A DNA stretch of 14,092 nucleotides from Lunasporangiospora selenospora (GCA_015680635.1 JAABOA010000136.1:353-14444), one strand, 5' to 3'. Counted from the stretch's first letter, positions 1 through 9,694 are shown. Made by a program: numbers and translations. Notes: generated by a model not told the origin, from the sequence alone.

Positions 1-628
1 CGGCTGCCGTGACATGTTTTCGGTACTCCTTAATCCTGTCAAAAGTAATCTTCCAGCCTTTGGGTTCCTTTGTGGCAAACTTGTTTGCTTTTGAGGCAGG
101 GGCCGATGACGATGATAGTGATGATGCCGCTGCTGTATCTATAGAATCATCACTTTCTTTTACTGTAGCCTGCCGTTTGGTACGACCCCTCTTTGCTGGC
201 CCAGCAGGTTCAGTAGGTGAATCTGTCGAGCCCTCAACAACAAATCCTGCATGTTCATAATCCTGAGTGTCGCGGGTCCGCTTTGATACTTGACGTCGAG
301 AAGATCGAAGAGAACCCGTCCCTTGCAATGCACTGCGGTGCTCGTCAGCCTCGATCCGTAGGCGTCTCAGTGTCTCTTCACTCAACTCTCCATCTTCACT
401 CTTGACGATGCTTGTAGTTCCCGAGAGTGACGAGTTTGAACGCGTCAGTCGGGTTGCGGGGCCAGGAATCGGACTTGCTGTACTGGGAATGCCATCATTT
501 TCCTGAACAGCAGAACGTTGTAATCTCCGCTTGTTTGGTGGATCTGGTTTTGAGGATGGAGAATCAGGCACTTGTTGTTCTGCAATAGTTTTTACTTCAC
601 GAAGGCGTGAACTGGCTCGTGTGGTCAT
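1..628 (-). CDS. Partial gene, N-terminal 209 codons: basic nuclear-type protein, possible endonuclease III (Nth) homologue
   Basis: The frame is open on the minus strand from an ATG at 628-626 to the left edge of the window with no stop, so the gene is cut off. The protein starts MTTRASSRLRE and is rich in Ser, Thr, Arg and Lys for about 185 residues. It has basic patches that look like nuclear localisation signals (NKRRLQR, AKRGRTKRQ) and an acidic/serine stretch (residues 155-175), so this part is probably disordered. The last visible residues, about 191-209 (WKITFDRIKEYRKHVTAA), begin a folded segment. Fungal Nth-type DNA glycosylases often have a disordered basic N-terminus followed by a W-x(3)-[FY]-x(2)-I-x(2)-R pattern just before the APVDTMGC-like region, and the ending here fits that. 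This is recognition by eye; the helix-hairpin-helix and Fe-S cysteines would lie outside the window. The start is supported by being the first ATG after a TATA box. The reading frame is secure, the function is tentative. Confidence 0.6.
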   Translation of the reverse strand, partial: MTTRASSRLREVKTIAEQQVPDSPSSKPDPPNKRRLQRSAVQENDGIPSTASPIPGPATRLTRSNSSLSGTTSIVKSEDGELSEETLRRLRIEADEHRSALQGTGSLRSSRRQVSKRTRDTQDYEHAGFVVEGSTDSPTEPAGPAKRGRTKRQATVKESDDSIDTAAASSLSSSSAPASKANKFATKEPKGWKITFDRIKEYRKHVTAA

Positions 629-2666
629 GGCAGCAAATATCTATTTCGGGGCCGCCCGTTGAACCTTTTTTCCGCGGTCAGACTCGATGTCCTTTTATAT
701 CTTGGTTCGGTCATTGTATAATGGGACATGGTGATCGACTGACCTTGCGATGACCAAAGCCAACTAGAATATTTTTGAGAGTAATTATAAACAATGAGGA
801 TTCAGAAAATGAAGGCAATTCATCCGAGCACTAATGGTGGTTGAGTCTGTTGGTTGATCAGAACGTTCAATGGGATGCTCTGGAGATGGAGAGAGGATAA
901 AAAAAATGGCGGACTGCTATTTTCATGGATTGGGCACAAGGTTCCAAAAACGGCTATCCCTCTCCGCGCAGCACCTGTGAGTGTCCACACTGCATCCAAC
1001 TCTTTCACCTGTTTGTGAGTGACAGGATTGAGATGGATAAGGTGTTTAAACATGGAGCCTTGGTAACGAAGGTATTTTGTTCATGCATCTGTATTCCCGT
1101 ATTCCTTCAATGCGCTTCTTGACTCTTGGTGTGGCTGATGCGCCTATGTCAATCTCTTTTCATATCCCAGGCATTTCCCCAAATTGACCAGGGATAGATC
1201 TCCACAAAAATTTAGAAAAATATCAAGTTCGATAGTACCCACTTCAAGAATGGATCCCGATGAGGATGAGCAATAAGCCATTTGATGGTGTAAACATCTC
1301 CAGGTTTTTATTTGAACCGTCTATTCAATTGGACTGAAGCCACAAGGCATAGAAGAGCCAAGTTTATAACAGACGCGATCGTTTTACATATTCATTATTC
1401 AATTTTATCAGGACAACTTGAACCGCACTGTGGGACCATCCTCAGGATGTCCAGACGTAGAGAAGTGCATATGGGGTAGGTTGCTGAAAAGGGCTATTTG
1501 TATTTGTAGGTTAGCGCACACTGTGTTGGTTCTTGAGGTTGTGTACTTGCAATAGGGCTGTATTTTGTGAAAAGCGCCCTATCATCGGTTAACTACAGTT
1601 GCCAAGAATGTCTAGAAACTTGTCCATCTTGAGGAACATGGACGGAACATCCTCTGCGGTAGTAAAAGTGCACACATGAACGAGTCTAGAAATGTATCCA
1701 AGAATGGGTAAATGTGACAGAGAGAAGCAAGAAATGTATATACGCACGCCAATAGGAGGCCAATCAAGAAAAAGGATGAGGGGCTTCCACTCTAGAGTCA
1801 AACTGGGGTCGGATTGCCCCTCTTCGTTTCCGTTCCTCTTGCTGGAAGGAAGAGAGCTGCTTAGAAACTTGTGGAGAGGGAGAGGAGAAGAAAAAGTTAC
1901 AAAAGACCCTTCGTGAGCATGAATAGTTACCTAATAGAATACCAGGGCGATCGGTACCACCCTATTGTCTTCTGTACACGGCCCCACTGCGCTCATTCGC
2001 CGTTTATGAGTTGAGATTCTTTTATTACCAACTCCCCAACCACTCCATCGGTTTCAGGATACCACTGTCTTGCTTTTACAGAAGACTTCTTTGGCTCTTG
2101 CTACCAAGATTGTCATCATGACTTTGGATTTGTTACACAGATTGAAGATCAGACAGGGGTACGTGGCCTATCAAAAGTAGATGGCGGCAACATGCCAACA
2201 ATTAAGGTTCAATGGCCCAGATCATTTTTGGCAAGCCCAAACAAAAGCCAGAGACATACTCTTTTTTTTTTTTACAAGGAAATAACTCATGCCCGAGATG
2301 CTGCTTTCGTTCTTTCATCCAGCTCTACTCATCTGGCATACCCACGCCGCATTCTCAATGTAATTGCCATCTCATTCACTTTTCATGAAAGGATGCTCTC
2401 TTCCGCTTTTGATTCGTTCAGTTTCTCATCAATACCTCTCTTTCTCAACTAGACCCCTTTAGTGCCTTCTGCTATCCTCGCCATATTTTCCAAGAACTCA
2501 CCACGAGGGTAAAAGGGGCATCCTATGAAAAGCACGAGCATGAACGATCCTCTGTTCTACCAACAAGACTAACACAGTCCCCTTCCCCTTTCCTTTTTTC
2601 CCAATAGTCTCCAACGGATTGCCTAACTTGCTGTGGCCTAAATCTACCCTAGCCAACACATCAGCC
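629..2666. other. Long intergenic spacer
   Basis: About 2 kb separates the divergent left-edge gene and the glycosyltransferase gene. I looked on both strands for conserved motifs, chained exons, tRNA shapes and terminal repeats and found none. Frames here are short and low in recognisable motifs. One plus-strand frame without stops runs 2015-2452, but it has no early ATG and no family resemblance. A pyrimidine-rich tract at about 2579-2602, just before the glycosyltransferase gene, is typical of fungal promoters or leaders; it ends in a CCAATAG that could also serve as a 3' splice site for an unseen 5' UTR intron. Confidence 0.5.
693..699 (-). promoter_or_regulatory. TATA box of the left-edge gene
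   Basis: The minus strand reads TATAAAA at 699-693, followed by GG, about 65 bases upstream of the ATG at 628. That spacing leaves a leader of roughly 30-40 nt if transcription starts about 30 bases downstream of the box. Placement is consistent with a fungal core promoter; there is no experimental support. Confidence 0.5.
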
Positions 2667-3476
2667 ATGACAGGTACCGCTCCTCGATCCACCTCTGGGC
2701 TGCTGTCTCGAGGTGTTTCTAAAAAGACAATGGTCATGGTCGGGATAGTCATTACGATAACAGTGCTCACAATGCTCTACTCGTCATTTCAACTCCAAGG
2801 AGAGTATCATATCTGGAGAAACAAGCTAGAGTACAAAATCTCAGAGTTGAAAGTGCTGAGTGGAAAGCCGTTAACCGCCATATCAAAAACAACCGCAGTT
2901 GCCTACGAGATGTATATCTACGTTGGCTGTACTATCAGTCCCTTCGCATCCGTCTTGTGGCATTTTAACCAAGCGGTCAAAGTCTGTGACGCCAAAAACA
3001 ACGACAACCAATGCTCCGTCAAACTGAAGCAGAACTATGACTACAACGAATTAGCCTTCAAGGCCAAGGATTGGTTGTTGTCTGAGGAGTTTGGTGCTCT
3101 TTTGAACAAGAGCCAGATCATTGTCAAGTTGGATGACGATACTATCATTCCCAAGGAGACACTAGACGGACTTGTTCAGGAGTTTTCAGAGTCGGACTGT
3201 TTATTTGCGGGCAATATGCGGTATTATGGAGACGAGCGAGTCTTTTGGAGTGACGGGCCACTCTTCATGGTGAAATCCGCATATTTGCACAAGATGCTGC
3301 AAGAGAATGCGGAAGTCATGGATAGATTTCGGAAGGCCGAGGATGTTCAAATGGGAGCACTGCTGAATATCAAAGACCCTAAACTCGTGTGTAATGTAGA
3401 CATCGATGCTTTCCGACATAGGTATTATGAAGACAAGAGATTGGTAATTCGATTCAACCCGTATATTAAATGTTAA
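2667..3476 (+). CDS. GT31-like (beta-1,3-galactosyltransferase-type) type II membrane glycosyltransferase
   Basis: An uninterrupted 269-residue protein. I chose the ATG at 2667 (context AGCCATGAC) because the frame upstream has no nearby ATG. Topology: a short basic cytoplasmic tail (residues 1-21), one membrane segment (about 22-41), then a lumenal domain, as in Golgi/ER type II glycosyltransferases. Family signs run in the GT31 order: YDYNELAFKAKDWLL (124-138) resembles the conserved Y-x-N-L-x-x-K block; KLDDDT (154-159) contains the metal/nucleotide-sugar binding DxD at 156-158; WSDGPLFMVK (194-203) resembles the G-x-x-Y-x-x-S block; and AEDVQMG (224-230) is the E-D-V signature. It likely transfers a sugar, perhaps galactose or N-acetylhexosamine, from a UDP donor; donor and acceptor cannot be read from sequence. 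It is shorter than many animal GT31 enzymes (over 300 residues), and the region before residue 120 is weakly conserved. The family call is reasonably sure, the substrate unknown. Confidence 0.75.
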   Translation: MTGTAPRSTSGLLSRGVSKKTMVMVGIVITITVLTMLYSSFQLQGEYHIWRNKLEYKISELKVLSGKPLTAISKTTAVAYEMYIYVGCTISPFASVLWHFNQAVKVCDAKNNDNQCSVKLKQNYDYNELAFKAKDWLLSEEFGALLNKSQIIVKLDDDTIIPKETLDGLVQEFSESDCLFAGNMRYYGDERVFWSDGPLFMVKSAYLHKMLQENAEVMDRFRKAEDVQMGALLNIKDPKLVCNVDIDAFRHRYYEDKRLVIRFNPYIKC

Positions 3477-4223
3477 ATAGATTAATGAAGGTGCCTACTA
3501 GGATGACGAAGTCCAAGTCTGATTTGTTGCTCTTGTCCGCAAGCACTTCTGTACTAGATTAATGGATATTATTGTATGTTGACATGTATTGAGTATGGCT
3601 TGGCTCTTGGGGTTTGTGTCTAATGGCTTTTATCCTTATCCAAGCCAAGGTTTCGGAGAGCCAACAACAATAGCAGTACTCGGAGAGCTGACAGCCCGGC
3701 CGCGACAAGCTGATTCCCAAAAGGTAAGGTGAGCGACTTTGCAACACGGATTAAGTAACATGTTCATCCGTGGAATGAATATTCAACATAACCTTAAACA
3801 CACTTCTTCTTCTTCTAAATACTACAGGAGTGCGTAGAAGAGGCCCAAAATGGGCACACTAAACAGAGAGCGCGCTGTGTTAGTGGCAGTGGAAGAAAAG
3901 GGAGCGTCAAAGACATTCAGTTAGGCCGAGGTCTTTAGAGTCCTCAAAACATTCAGTTACCATCAAAAGATAACTCTTTTGACTGGAGACACGACCTCGT
4001 TCCTCGCTATTCCCGAAAAGTATTTTTGCGCACTGTCCTGTGACAAGACTCAACACATGCAAAAAATGATTGTTAGGGTTCGGATCCCAGAGAGAGGGCA
4101 TTGCAAGGCATCGGAGCAACTAGGCGAGATCTATTCCAGGCACTTGTCAGTTGAAGGCAGAAGAACAACTATAACAATGCTACTTGTATCAGAGGCCCTC
4201 ATTACCTCAACCTCCGAGCATTT
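3477..4223. other. Intergenic spacer between convergent gene and pseudogene
   Basis: This stretch lies between the 3' end of the glycosyltransferase gene and the 3' end of the monooxygenase pseudogene. I see no gene. It contains a short CTT simple repeat at 3803-3816. The C-terminal tail of the decayed monooxygenase may extend a little into the right part, but I could not follow it with confidence. Confidence 0.5.
3803..3816. repeat. (CTT)n microsatellite
   Basis: Four CTT units plus two bases, followed by a TACTACAG that resembles a splice acceptor but has no exon attached. Most likely a simple pyrimidine repeat. Confidence 0.6.
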
Positions 4224-6268
4224 TCAAGTCATTTGGTCAATCTGCTGCAATAACCAAGAACAATAACTCACGTAGGAGTGTGGTCGAATCACTACAAGTA
4301 CGCCCCCGACATCCCGAGAATCTACATCGTATCGTGGTGAACAACCCGACTCTCTCCGAAAAAGAGTCAGCCATCGCCTCTTCTTTTCTGTGGAAGGTCA
4401 CTAAGTCTACTTGCATCCACCTCAAGAGATCCAGCAGCAATGATATATAGCTTGAACAGATCCTTATCGTGAGTGAGGTCCAAGAGTGGTGTCTTATAGT
4501 GCCATCTGGCTCGCCATTCAGCAAGGTAGGTGTCGACGGTTGTCACAAGAGTCTTGGCAAAATCATTGTCTGGAGATGAAGATTGTGCTGAGAGTGTATT
4601 CGAGGTAAAGACGAGGATATGAAAGGCCCTGGTGCCAACCATTTGTCGGTGGAGACGTGTCTCTTCCTTGTCTACTGAAATGAATGGACCATCAAGGGCG
4701 CGAATCACAACCTGAAAGTTGTGTTCAGGAGATGGTTGGCTCTCGTGGGCCCTGTTTAGCTCATTCATAGAGTAACGAACTCGTAGATATTAAAGCAGAA
4801 TCCAAAGGGGTTAGTACTGTCAAATGATATAATGGTACATGGGCAATCATAAATCCACAAAGCGACAACAGACCATGGCTACTTCAGGTAAACGACTGAT
4901 GCTCTTCATGAACGACGCGAAGTATGGCTGGGGAATAAAGGATACTCGCTTGATCATTATTTCTCTGCCACATTTTAGACGACGGTTCAATTGCCCTATC
5001 TGCCATGGGAATCCGCTCGTCATAAATCGCAAGCATGGGCTCGGGCATAAGTCCGTGAAGAACTAGGCCCAGTTTCCAGGCTAGTTTATGAGCATTTTGT
5101 AGTCCCGTATTCATGCCTTGGCCTCCTGAGGGCGAATGGACATGAGCCGAGTCTCCTGCAAGGAAGATCTGGTTTTGATGAGCAAGCCGTTCAGCGCGAC
5201 ACTCATTGACCTGATAGGCGGTCATCCACATAATATCCTTGATCTGGGGCGATGCAGCCGCAGGCCAGGGCTTGAATACTCCCAAGTGCAAGTTCTCCCA
5301 TCGTGTCGGCAATGTCTTCATCGGGACCAAACATACCAGCGTTAAGGATCAGTCTTACATAACCATTCGACAATGGGGAAAGCATCATCTTCCTGTTATT
5401 GGAACCGGCGATAATCCTATCATGTCCAGAAAATGTGAAATTAGCTATTACTATCCACGACCACAAAGGGCTTGTCATCAGATTATCATAAATGAGGCAC
5501 TTACGATATCCCAGAGAGATCCATGTCTGATTCGAATGTGCAGTTGACAAGATATACCTTATCGGGAGGCGTTCTTCTCTTAAACGGAATCCCAAGCTTG
5601 CGACGAACAGTTGAGCGGCAACCATCCGATCCGATGAGGTACCGCGAGCGTATGACCCAAGTCTCGAACTGGAAATCTTCATAGTTGTCGGTCTCATCCA
5701 CAAGTCCAAGTATCTCTTTCACTGTACCACCTCCGAGTTGCCATCCAACTGAACTAGAGATAAAGCGGGCTGTGTATGGGACCTCTGAATTGTTGTTTCA
5801 ACAAAAGAGTGGTCACCTTGTCCTTGACCCCCATCTACGATCTTTGTATCTAGTAGTTTCCACCTAAACTCAACCTCGATGCCTAATTTCTTAAGCTCTG
5901 CCACAAGAACCACAGAGGTCTTTTCCTGTTCAAGCATTAGAGATTCATTGTACTCGGAATCGGACGCCTCGAGCGCGGACATTGCCGAGACAAGGTTGTT
6001 GCGAAAGAACAATCGAAGGTGCTGAATCGACTCCCACGCTCATCAAATGCATTAATAAGACCAGTCAACTGAAATATTTCAAGACTGCGCGGCTGAATTC
6101 TCAAGGCCTCGGATAAGGGTGAGATGCTGGGGTCTCGTTCGATGACTCGTTCATTGATATTTAGGCTTGCGAGGAGAGCTAGGCAACGTAGAGTCCCACA
6201 GGCCCTACCCCTGCAATCAAGGCTGGGACCTCTGGCATGGACCACGTAGCTGACGGGTGTGTTTCCAT
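4224..6268 (-). pseudogene. Frameshifted FAD-dependent aromatic monooxygenase (PheA/TfdB, phenol 2-monooxygenase type)
   Basis: The minus strand carries consecutive pieces of one flavoprotein monooxygenase, in order but in changing frames. From ATG 6268-6266 the first piece gives the Rossmann GVGPVG of the FAD site and stops near 6182. The next frame (about 6182-6012) continues with NINERVIERDPS and SEALRIQPRSLEIFQ. A third (about 6010-5795) includes EVEFRWKLLDTKIVD. A fourth (about 5795-5505) has GWQLGGGTVKEI and the GSDGCRSTVRRK 'DG' motif. A clean intron (5504-5417, GTAAGT...ATAG, CTAAT branch site) is followed by LSNGYVRLILNAGMFGPDED. The frame shifts again near 5300 into the GDSAHVHSPSGGQGMNTGLQ 'GD' motif and ends at a TGA at 4886-4884. 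After a gap with no recognisable coding, the C-terminal thioredoxin-like domain appears at about 4777-4367 (VIRALDGPF, AFHILVFTSNTL). Its last piece, DVGGVLVVIRPHSYV, lies in another frame, ending at 4226-4224. At least five frame changes and an apparent internal loss make a working protein very unlikely. Intact members hydroxylate phenolic rings using NAD(P)H and O2 and are usually near 600 residues. The kept intron argues against a retrocopy. Confidence 0.88.
5417..5504 (-). other. Retained spliceosomal intron inside the monooxygenase pseudogene
   Basis: An 88-nt segment begins GTAAGTGCC at 5504 and ends ATAG at 5417, with TAGCTAATTTC as a likely branch site. It splits a serine codon in DLSGI-S-IIAGSNN, and removing it joins the two frames smoothly. 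It shows that this frame change is normal gene structure, unlike the others in this locus. Confidence 0.8.
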
Positions 6269-6688
6269 TATGAGAAATAAGAAATGTGATGTCGAAAGAA
6301 AAAAAGCAGCAATCTCATTTTTTAAAAGGCGAATTCTCTTCGCCAAGCCGCCCCAAGTTCTAGAGCACCAGTAAGTCTAGCCTCATTTGAAAGTTGCCAT
6401 TTCAGGACAGTCGCGTTTTAGCACAATGTCTCTTCTGATCTCTGAGTGGTCACTTTGGAAATGGAGAGCTCGAATAAATGTACCCCTGTGGCACTGACCC
6501 TCTCTTTGAGCTCCATGATTAACTGTTCCCTTTTATGTGCGAGTCGCCAGGCACTCGTCTAGGCTTTATGACTCTCTACCTTTACTGCAGGACTGGCCAT
6601 TGACCAATTGACTAGTCTTTCTAACAGCTTGGCTTTTCTTTTTTTACAAATCAAAGAACCTGGACTTGATAGTTCGCAGTTCTTCACT
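6269..6688. other. Intergenic spacer: end of phosphatase gene to start of pseudogene
   Basis: This stretch should hold the phosphatase 3' UTR and the old promoter of the monooxygenase. The coding-strand A-rich run near 6640-6650 (TGTAAAAAAAGAAAAG) is the nearest A-rich stretch after the stop. No gene or strong core promoter is visible. Confidence 0.45.
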
Positions 6689-8744
6689 TCAATTATTTCT
6701 CCGGTGATCTTTCCAACGCTTATGGTCAAGGCCTTGGAAATCTCCAAGGTTACAAATGTCTACCAAGTACCGTGCCAGATGGAAGAGCTCCCGATCAACA
6801 TGTCTCGAGACAGCTCCGTTCTTGAAGGCACCAATCTTTAGCCCTTGCTTTGGATTCATTGCAAAGTTCCGAGAGCTGTGTCCAAACCCAGATCAATAAT
6901 GATGGTAAAACTCATTAGTAGCAATCCCACTGCAGAACGGGGTCAAGAGCCGCGGGGGTTTCTCTGAATCAAAACTTACAGGTCGTCCACATGGATAGTA
7001 TTCTTGGCAGAGAACTGAGGGAACTTTGACCAAATTATATCAAGCGCCTTGACTTGGTGCTTGAACGGCTTGCCATCCCTTTGACTGAGAACTGAAAACA
7101 TGGTCGAAATGTCCATGACAAATGATATCTTGTACTCTGGGTGGTCCAACAATCCAATGGTCGTCACTTTTGCTTCAAGTGCCCTCCATGATGTCTGCGA
7201 CCAAATCACAATATCATAGTGTTCATAGCAGACAGTCAGGAAATCATGGAGCCCTGGCCTCATCACTTCGACCAGTGCACCATTGAGTGCTTTGCAGTCA
7301 ATGAGCGTATAGTCCAGGTCAAGTACCAAGAGTTTCTTGCCTAATGATATTCAAGAGTGGAGTAAATAGCATTGTGTTAAGAGTCAGTCAATGCACAAAT
7401 GCCAACATATTTATCTTTTCCAATGAGAGCACATACCAGAACGCAATGGATGCATAAGATTGATTTGACACTAACACCAACAGTGGGTGGATGAGGTAAA
7501 CTATGTTACATTGTGACATTGACCATGTGATGTAAAAAAAAAGTATAAACAGCAAGTGAACCCCTTACCTTTGTAGCTGCGCTCCGGAGGCTCTTTTGAT
7601 TTTGGGCTAAGTTGGCAAATGCTTCATCGTCAGGAGTGTAGTCTTCCTCAAGATCATTCAAGACCTCTGGCATAACCTCTGGTGGCTTGATCACCTTTGC
7701 CTCTGGTGTGCCTATATCGAAGAGGGTAGGGATTATGCACCATGCCTAAATTTAGCAAAAGACATACATTATGGCATGAAGAGATGGTTCAACAAGTACT
7801 GTATGACGAAAAAAAAAAAGGAAGAAGTTTTTTTCAATATACCCATCATTAAGAATGTTTGATTGTTTTTAAGGGAGAGTGTCGATAGAACCACATGGTC
7901 CTCCTAAGTAATCACGGACAAAAGACCAGGTCAGTGTACGGAGGGAGGGAGAACAGTCAAAAAGGAACACCGGTATGCATGCCCCTAAGGGAGTGTACTT
8001 ACAGGTAGCTTCCCGCGAACGAGCATCAGCTTTTGGCGCTTTGGCTCGACATTTGTGAGCTCCATCTAAAAAGGTGCAGACCAATTGTTGAGCATCTTTA
8101 GAAAAAAAAGTGGTCTAGTGGTGTGGTCCATGTGGAAAAAAGATGATACTGATAGCTCCGAGGGTGTACAAATCCATGTCCATAGCCCTTTGGCTCTTAC
8201 TAATTTGTTTTTTAGTTCCCCAATGGTATAACCAAGGTCGACCTCGAACGGCAGTTTCTTGCCATTCCTTCAATTCATGGATAGAGAGGAAATGAGCGGC
8301 AAAGAGATGAGTATTTCGTTTTTTTTGGCCGTCAAGAGAGTAACACAAGGTTCCTTCTCAGCAGCACACAGTCACTTGGAAGGGAAGATGGGGGCTGTGT
8401 GTGGAGGAGCCGACTCATGGTTTTCAATGGCAGCCTTGCTCTTACCATTGTGCTGTCAAGGATATGGTCCTCTTATTATTCTCATTCAATTGGTCGCAAG
8501 AGTCTGATGACAATGACTCTGATGAAGGAGAGGATGCCAATGGAGACTTTGGTGAGGATTGCTCATGATCTGTAGGCAAGCCGGAGTTTGGTTCTGAAAG
8601 TTCCTTGACTTCCTCCGCCGCAGTTAACGATGCTGTAGCCTGGACATCAGGACTAATAGCTTGGATTGCCTTGAGAGAAGCAGGGTCCATCGGCTGACCA
8701 TCTGATTCCTGAAGACTGTGGGTGGGTCCTGAATTGCTCAACAT
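6689..8744 (-). CDS. UBLCP1: Ubiquitin-like domain-containing CTD/proteasome phosphatase (UBLCP1 type), 8 exons, 404 aa
   Basis: Exons on the minus strand: 8744-8446, 8267-8201, 8065-8003, 7903-7843, 7711-7569, 7470-7437, 7340-6980, 6875-6689. They total 1215 nt in one frame, with a TGA at 6691-6689. All seven introns are GT-AG (96-178 nt); exon 6 is a 34-nt micro-exon. Residues 1-91 are a Ser/Pro/Glu-rich extension. Residues 92-165 form the ubiquitin-like domain (RTISLTAQW, GKKLPFEVDLGYTIGELKNK, LTNVEPKRQKL, LKNNQTFLMMGTPE). After a linker, the HAD-family FCP/SCP phosphatase core starts with KKLLVLDLDYT, so the DxDYT catalytic aspartates are D230 and D232. WSQTS (269-273) and HVDDL (339-343) fit the later HAD motifs, and RNFAMNPKQGLKI through HKRWKDH matches the UBLCP1 C-terminus. 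Animal UBLCP1 is a nuclear phosphatase that binds the 19S proteasome through its ubiquitin-like domain and lowers 26S activity; the same role is inferred here. Animal proteins are near 318 residues and lack the long N-terminal extension. The 34-nt exon is the least certain join, but its residues INLMHPLRS fit the family. Confidence 0.92.
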
Positions 8745-9694
8745 TGGGTCCAGCTTAATTGATAAGAATGGGGTGAAGAATGGAAGAGGGTTTTGCGGGA
8801 GCGCAAGAGAGACGGTGACAGCGACAACGACAATAAGAGTTAAAGATGCTCCAGGGCTGCTGAATTATTCCAGGCTGGGGTATGGCGGCAAATGGCAGCA
8901 GATGGCAGTGAAAGAACAAAGTGAACATCAAATGAGACGAAGAAGGAGGGAGCCCCTTTGGCTAATCCGACAGTCACAAGTTGGCACAAATGAGTCCCTA
9001 CATCATCAAGAACAACCCTGAGCAGCACCTTTTTTTCAGAGCACAAACAATTGGGAATATGAGTGGGGGCAATATAGAAAAGTGTAGTGAGATCCAGAGT
9101 TCAGTAGAGGTCCCTTTTGCGATGGATTGTAAATCTCTGGGACAAATTGTTCATGGCTCAAGTACCACAACTCTTAATGTTGCCTCTGTCAAGCTGAATG
9201 AACAAAGAAAAAAATGGCGTATTAGAGAGACTTGACTTTATCAACAGGTGTTGACTAGATGTCTGACAGAATGCGGATGTCGTCCTTTGTACCTTCATCT
9301 CGTGAGCTGAATAAATTATGTGTGGTAAGCTCATCAACAATCGAAAACTAGAGTTTGACGCGTGAATGAATGACTGAAAGTCAGTACATGGTATCATGCC
9401 TGCCATAATAAAAAGAGGGTTACAACCCTTTGTTCAGTCTTTTTTATCCTTGGCGAAACAAAGCCCACAACTGCTGTCGACCGATGCTCCTCACTAAGTC
9501 ACCCATGCGAAATTGACAATCTTTACATTATGACATTAATTGGTGGCAAAATAAGGGGAATGAAATTGAGGTGGTGGTCAAGTGATTCAAACACAAGACA
9601 CGAGTTTATTTGAGCCGCATTTTGCATTCTTTGCATTTTTCATCTCTTTCTCCTTTGCCACATCGTAAGCATTGACATTTCGCCGCAAGACCCC
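8745..9694. other. Divergent intergenic region between phosphatase gene and nuclease-like gene
   Basis: The genes on either side point away from it, so it should contain both promoters. No clear TATAAAA box sits at the usual distance from either start. I see no coding frame with family resemblance, no RNA gene and no repeat. The right part (9590-9690) is T- and pyrimidine-rich, as expected of a leader of the plus-strand gene. Confidence 0.45.

Noticed and set aside
2015-2452. Plus-strand frame without stops, about 145 codons, with a protein-like stretch (SCYQDCHHDFGFVTQIEDQT)
   Set aside because: No early ATG, no family resemblance and no good splice signals linking it to the glycosyltransferase; it later runs into T-rich low-complexity sequence. 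Probably chance.
2619-2666. Sixteen-codon N-terminal extension of the glycosyltransferase
   Set aside because: It would begin with TTG. The ATG at 2667 has a good context and gives the expected short cytoplasmic tail before the membrane segment.
4078-4087. GTTCGGATCC resembling a tRNA T-loop
   Set aside because: The flanking bases do not pair into a T-arm and no acceptor, anticodon or D-arm can be built around it.
6559-6841. Short frames on both strands over the end of the phosphatase gene
   Set aside because: They are other-frame shadows of the last phosphatase exon (6875-6689), which is supported by family residues.
6876-8445. Considered whether the many short frames here were a frameshifted pseudogene like the neighbouring monooxygenase
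   Set aside because: Every frame change falls at a GT-AG intron and the joined 1215-nt frame matches UBLCP1 throughout, so this gene is intact.
8722-9235. Plus-strand frames in the divergent spacer
   Set aside because: They overlap the phosphatase start region or begin at doubtful codons, show no domain features and have no chained exons.
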